64,000 nucleotides of DNA from Parafannyhessea umbonata (GTDB lineage: Bacteria; Actinomycetota; Coriobacteriia; Coriobacteriales; Atopobiaceae): NCBI RefSeq assembly GCF_012844235.1, contig NZ_JABAGR010000003.1:1-64000 (forward strand). The letters are read 5' to 3'. Made by a program: the position numbers and the translations under genes. A model generated the notes under the pieces. It had not been told where the DNA came from. It saw only the letters and a program-made list of their open reading frames with translations, and made no database searches. This document shows positions 63,764-64,000 of the stretch, one piece after another. The stretch's first letter is position 1; every line of letters begins with the position of its first letter.

Positions 63764-64000
63764 CTACCGGTTCAGGACCGCCGCTGCCTGCTCGCCCGTC
63801 ATGTCCGGCGTCACACCGAGCTTTGCGGCCTTGGGTGTCATGCCGGTGATCTTGTTCGCCAGGACGTCCGCAAAGCTTGCACCCGCGACGCGCACGGCAA
63901 CGTCGCCCAGCTGCTCGGCCTTCTCAAGGCTCAGGTAGCCGCACATCAGGAAGCCGCGCGCGCAGCGCACCACGATGAGCGAGGCATGACCTTCCCCCGC
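63764..64000 (-). CDS. DUF1805-like protein, 5' end beyond the window
   Basis: At least 78 residues to the window edge without a start: ASLIVVRCARGFLMCGYLSLEKAEQLGDVAVRVAGASFADVLANKI. The VRCARGFLMCGYL motif and AEKxGD pattern fit the DUF1805/YunC family of small proteins of unknown function. The stop is at 63764; the start lies to the right of the window. Confidence 0.65.
   Translation of the reverse strand, partial: AGEGHASLIVVRCARGFLMCGYLSLEKAEQLGDVAVRVAGASFADVLANKITGMTPKAAKLGVTPDMTGEQAAAVLNR

Overview
The window is high-GC DNA from a bacterial chromosome. The gene families point to Coriobacteriia, probably the Olsenella/Atopobium/Collinsella side of the class. The pointers are a large SARP/BTAD regulator, a TsaB-RimI-TsaD triple fusion, a high-molecular-weight rubredoxin, a class M sirtuin with a zinc macrodomain, and Tat-type lipoproteins. 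This placement is inference; no 16S or 23S gene is present to confirm it.

Layout. 0-0.2 kb: 5S rRNA, the end of an rRNA operon. 0.5-3.6 kb: a large SARP-type ATPase regulator behind a terminator-like hairpin. 3.7-16.8 kb: housekeeping genes secA, prfB, yitT-like, ftsE, ftsX, rnr, a TPR-like gene, smpB, a flavin reductase-rubredoxin fusion, tmRNA and a patatin lipase. smpB and its partner ssrA lie about 1 kb apart. 17-19.7 kb: hybrid cluster protein, then rplM-rpsI. 19.8-30.2 kb: glmM, then a tight train glmS-acpS-nnr-alr-UDG-tsaE-tsaB/rimI/tsaD that joins amino-sugar and cell-wall precursor supply to tRNA t6A synthesis. 30.5-36.7 kb: an amino-acid ABC importer with an M20 peptidase and an amidohydrolase, which looks like a scavenging unit for modified amino acids or peptides. 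36.8-43.6 kb: nadE, groES-groEL, a multi-cluster ferredoxin protein and ychF. 43.7-48.8 kb: two tandem LytR-CpsA-Psr cell-wall ligases on the minus strand, divergent from guaA.

From 48.9 kb the character changes. GC falls, and the region holds AAA ATPases, TetR, Rrf2, HxlR and MerR regulators with clear operator dyads, a SirTM/macrodomain ADP-ribosylation pair, a methyltransferase behind a structured leader, and a cluster of flavin/aldo-keto redox genes. Many genes here are remnants: a GyrI-like C-terminus, a PAP2 N-terminus, half an alpha/beta hydrolase, a flavodoxin lipoprotein reduced to its two ends, and a reductase reduced to its two ends. This is a plastic accessory region that is decaying by internal deletion.

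The most notable undescribed signal runs through the whole window. The decamer GGGCGAGAAG occurs 14 times over both strands, with five more near-matches. It is enriched in the gaps after genes and is sometimes paired as inverted repeats that form hairpins, the arrangement known for DNA-uptake sequences. Other points worth a second look are an SPT rather than SPF tripeptide in release factor 2, an internal start that could release a free rubredoxin, phased AACAGTAAA repeats before an ATPase gene, two CRP/FNR-sized dyads before hcp, and an orphan structured leader before a methyltransferase.
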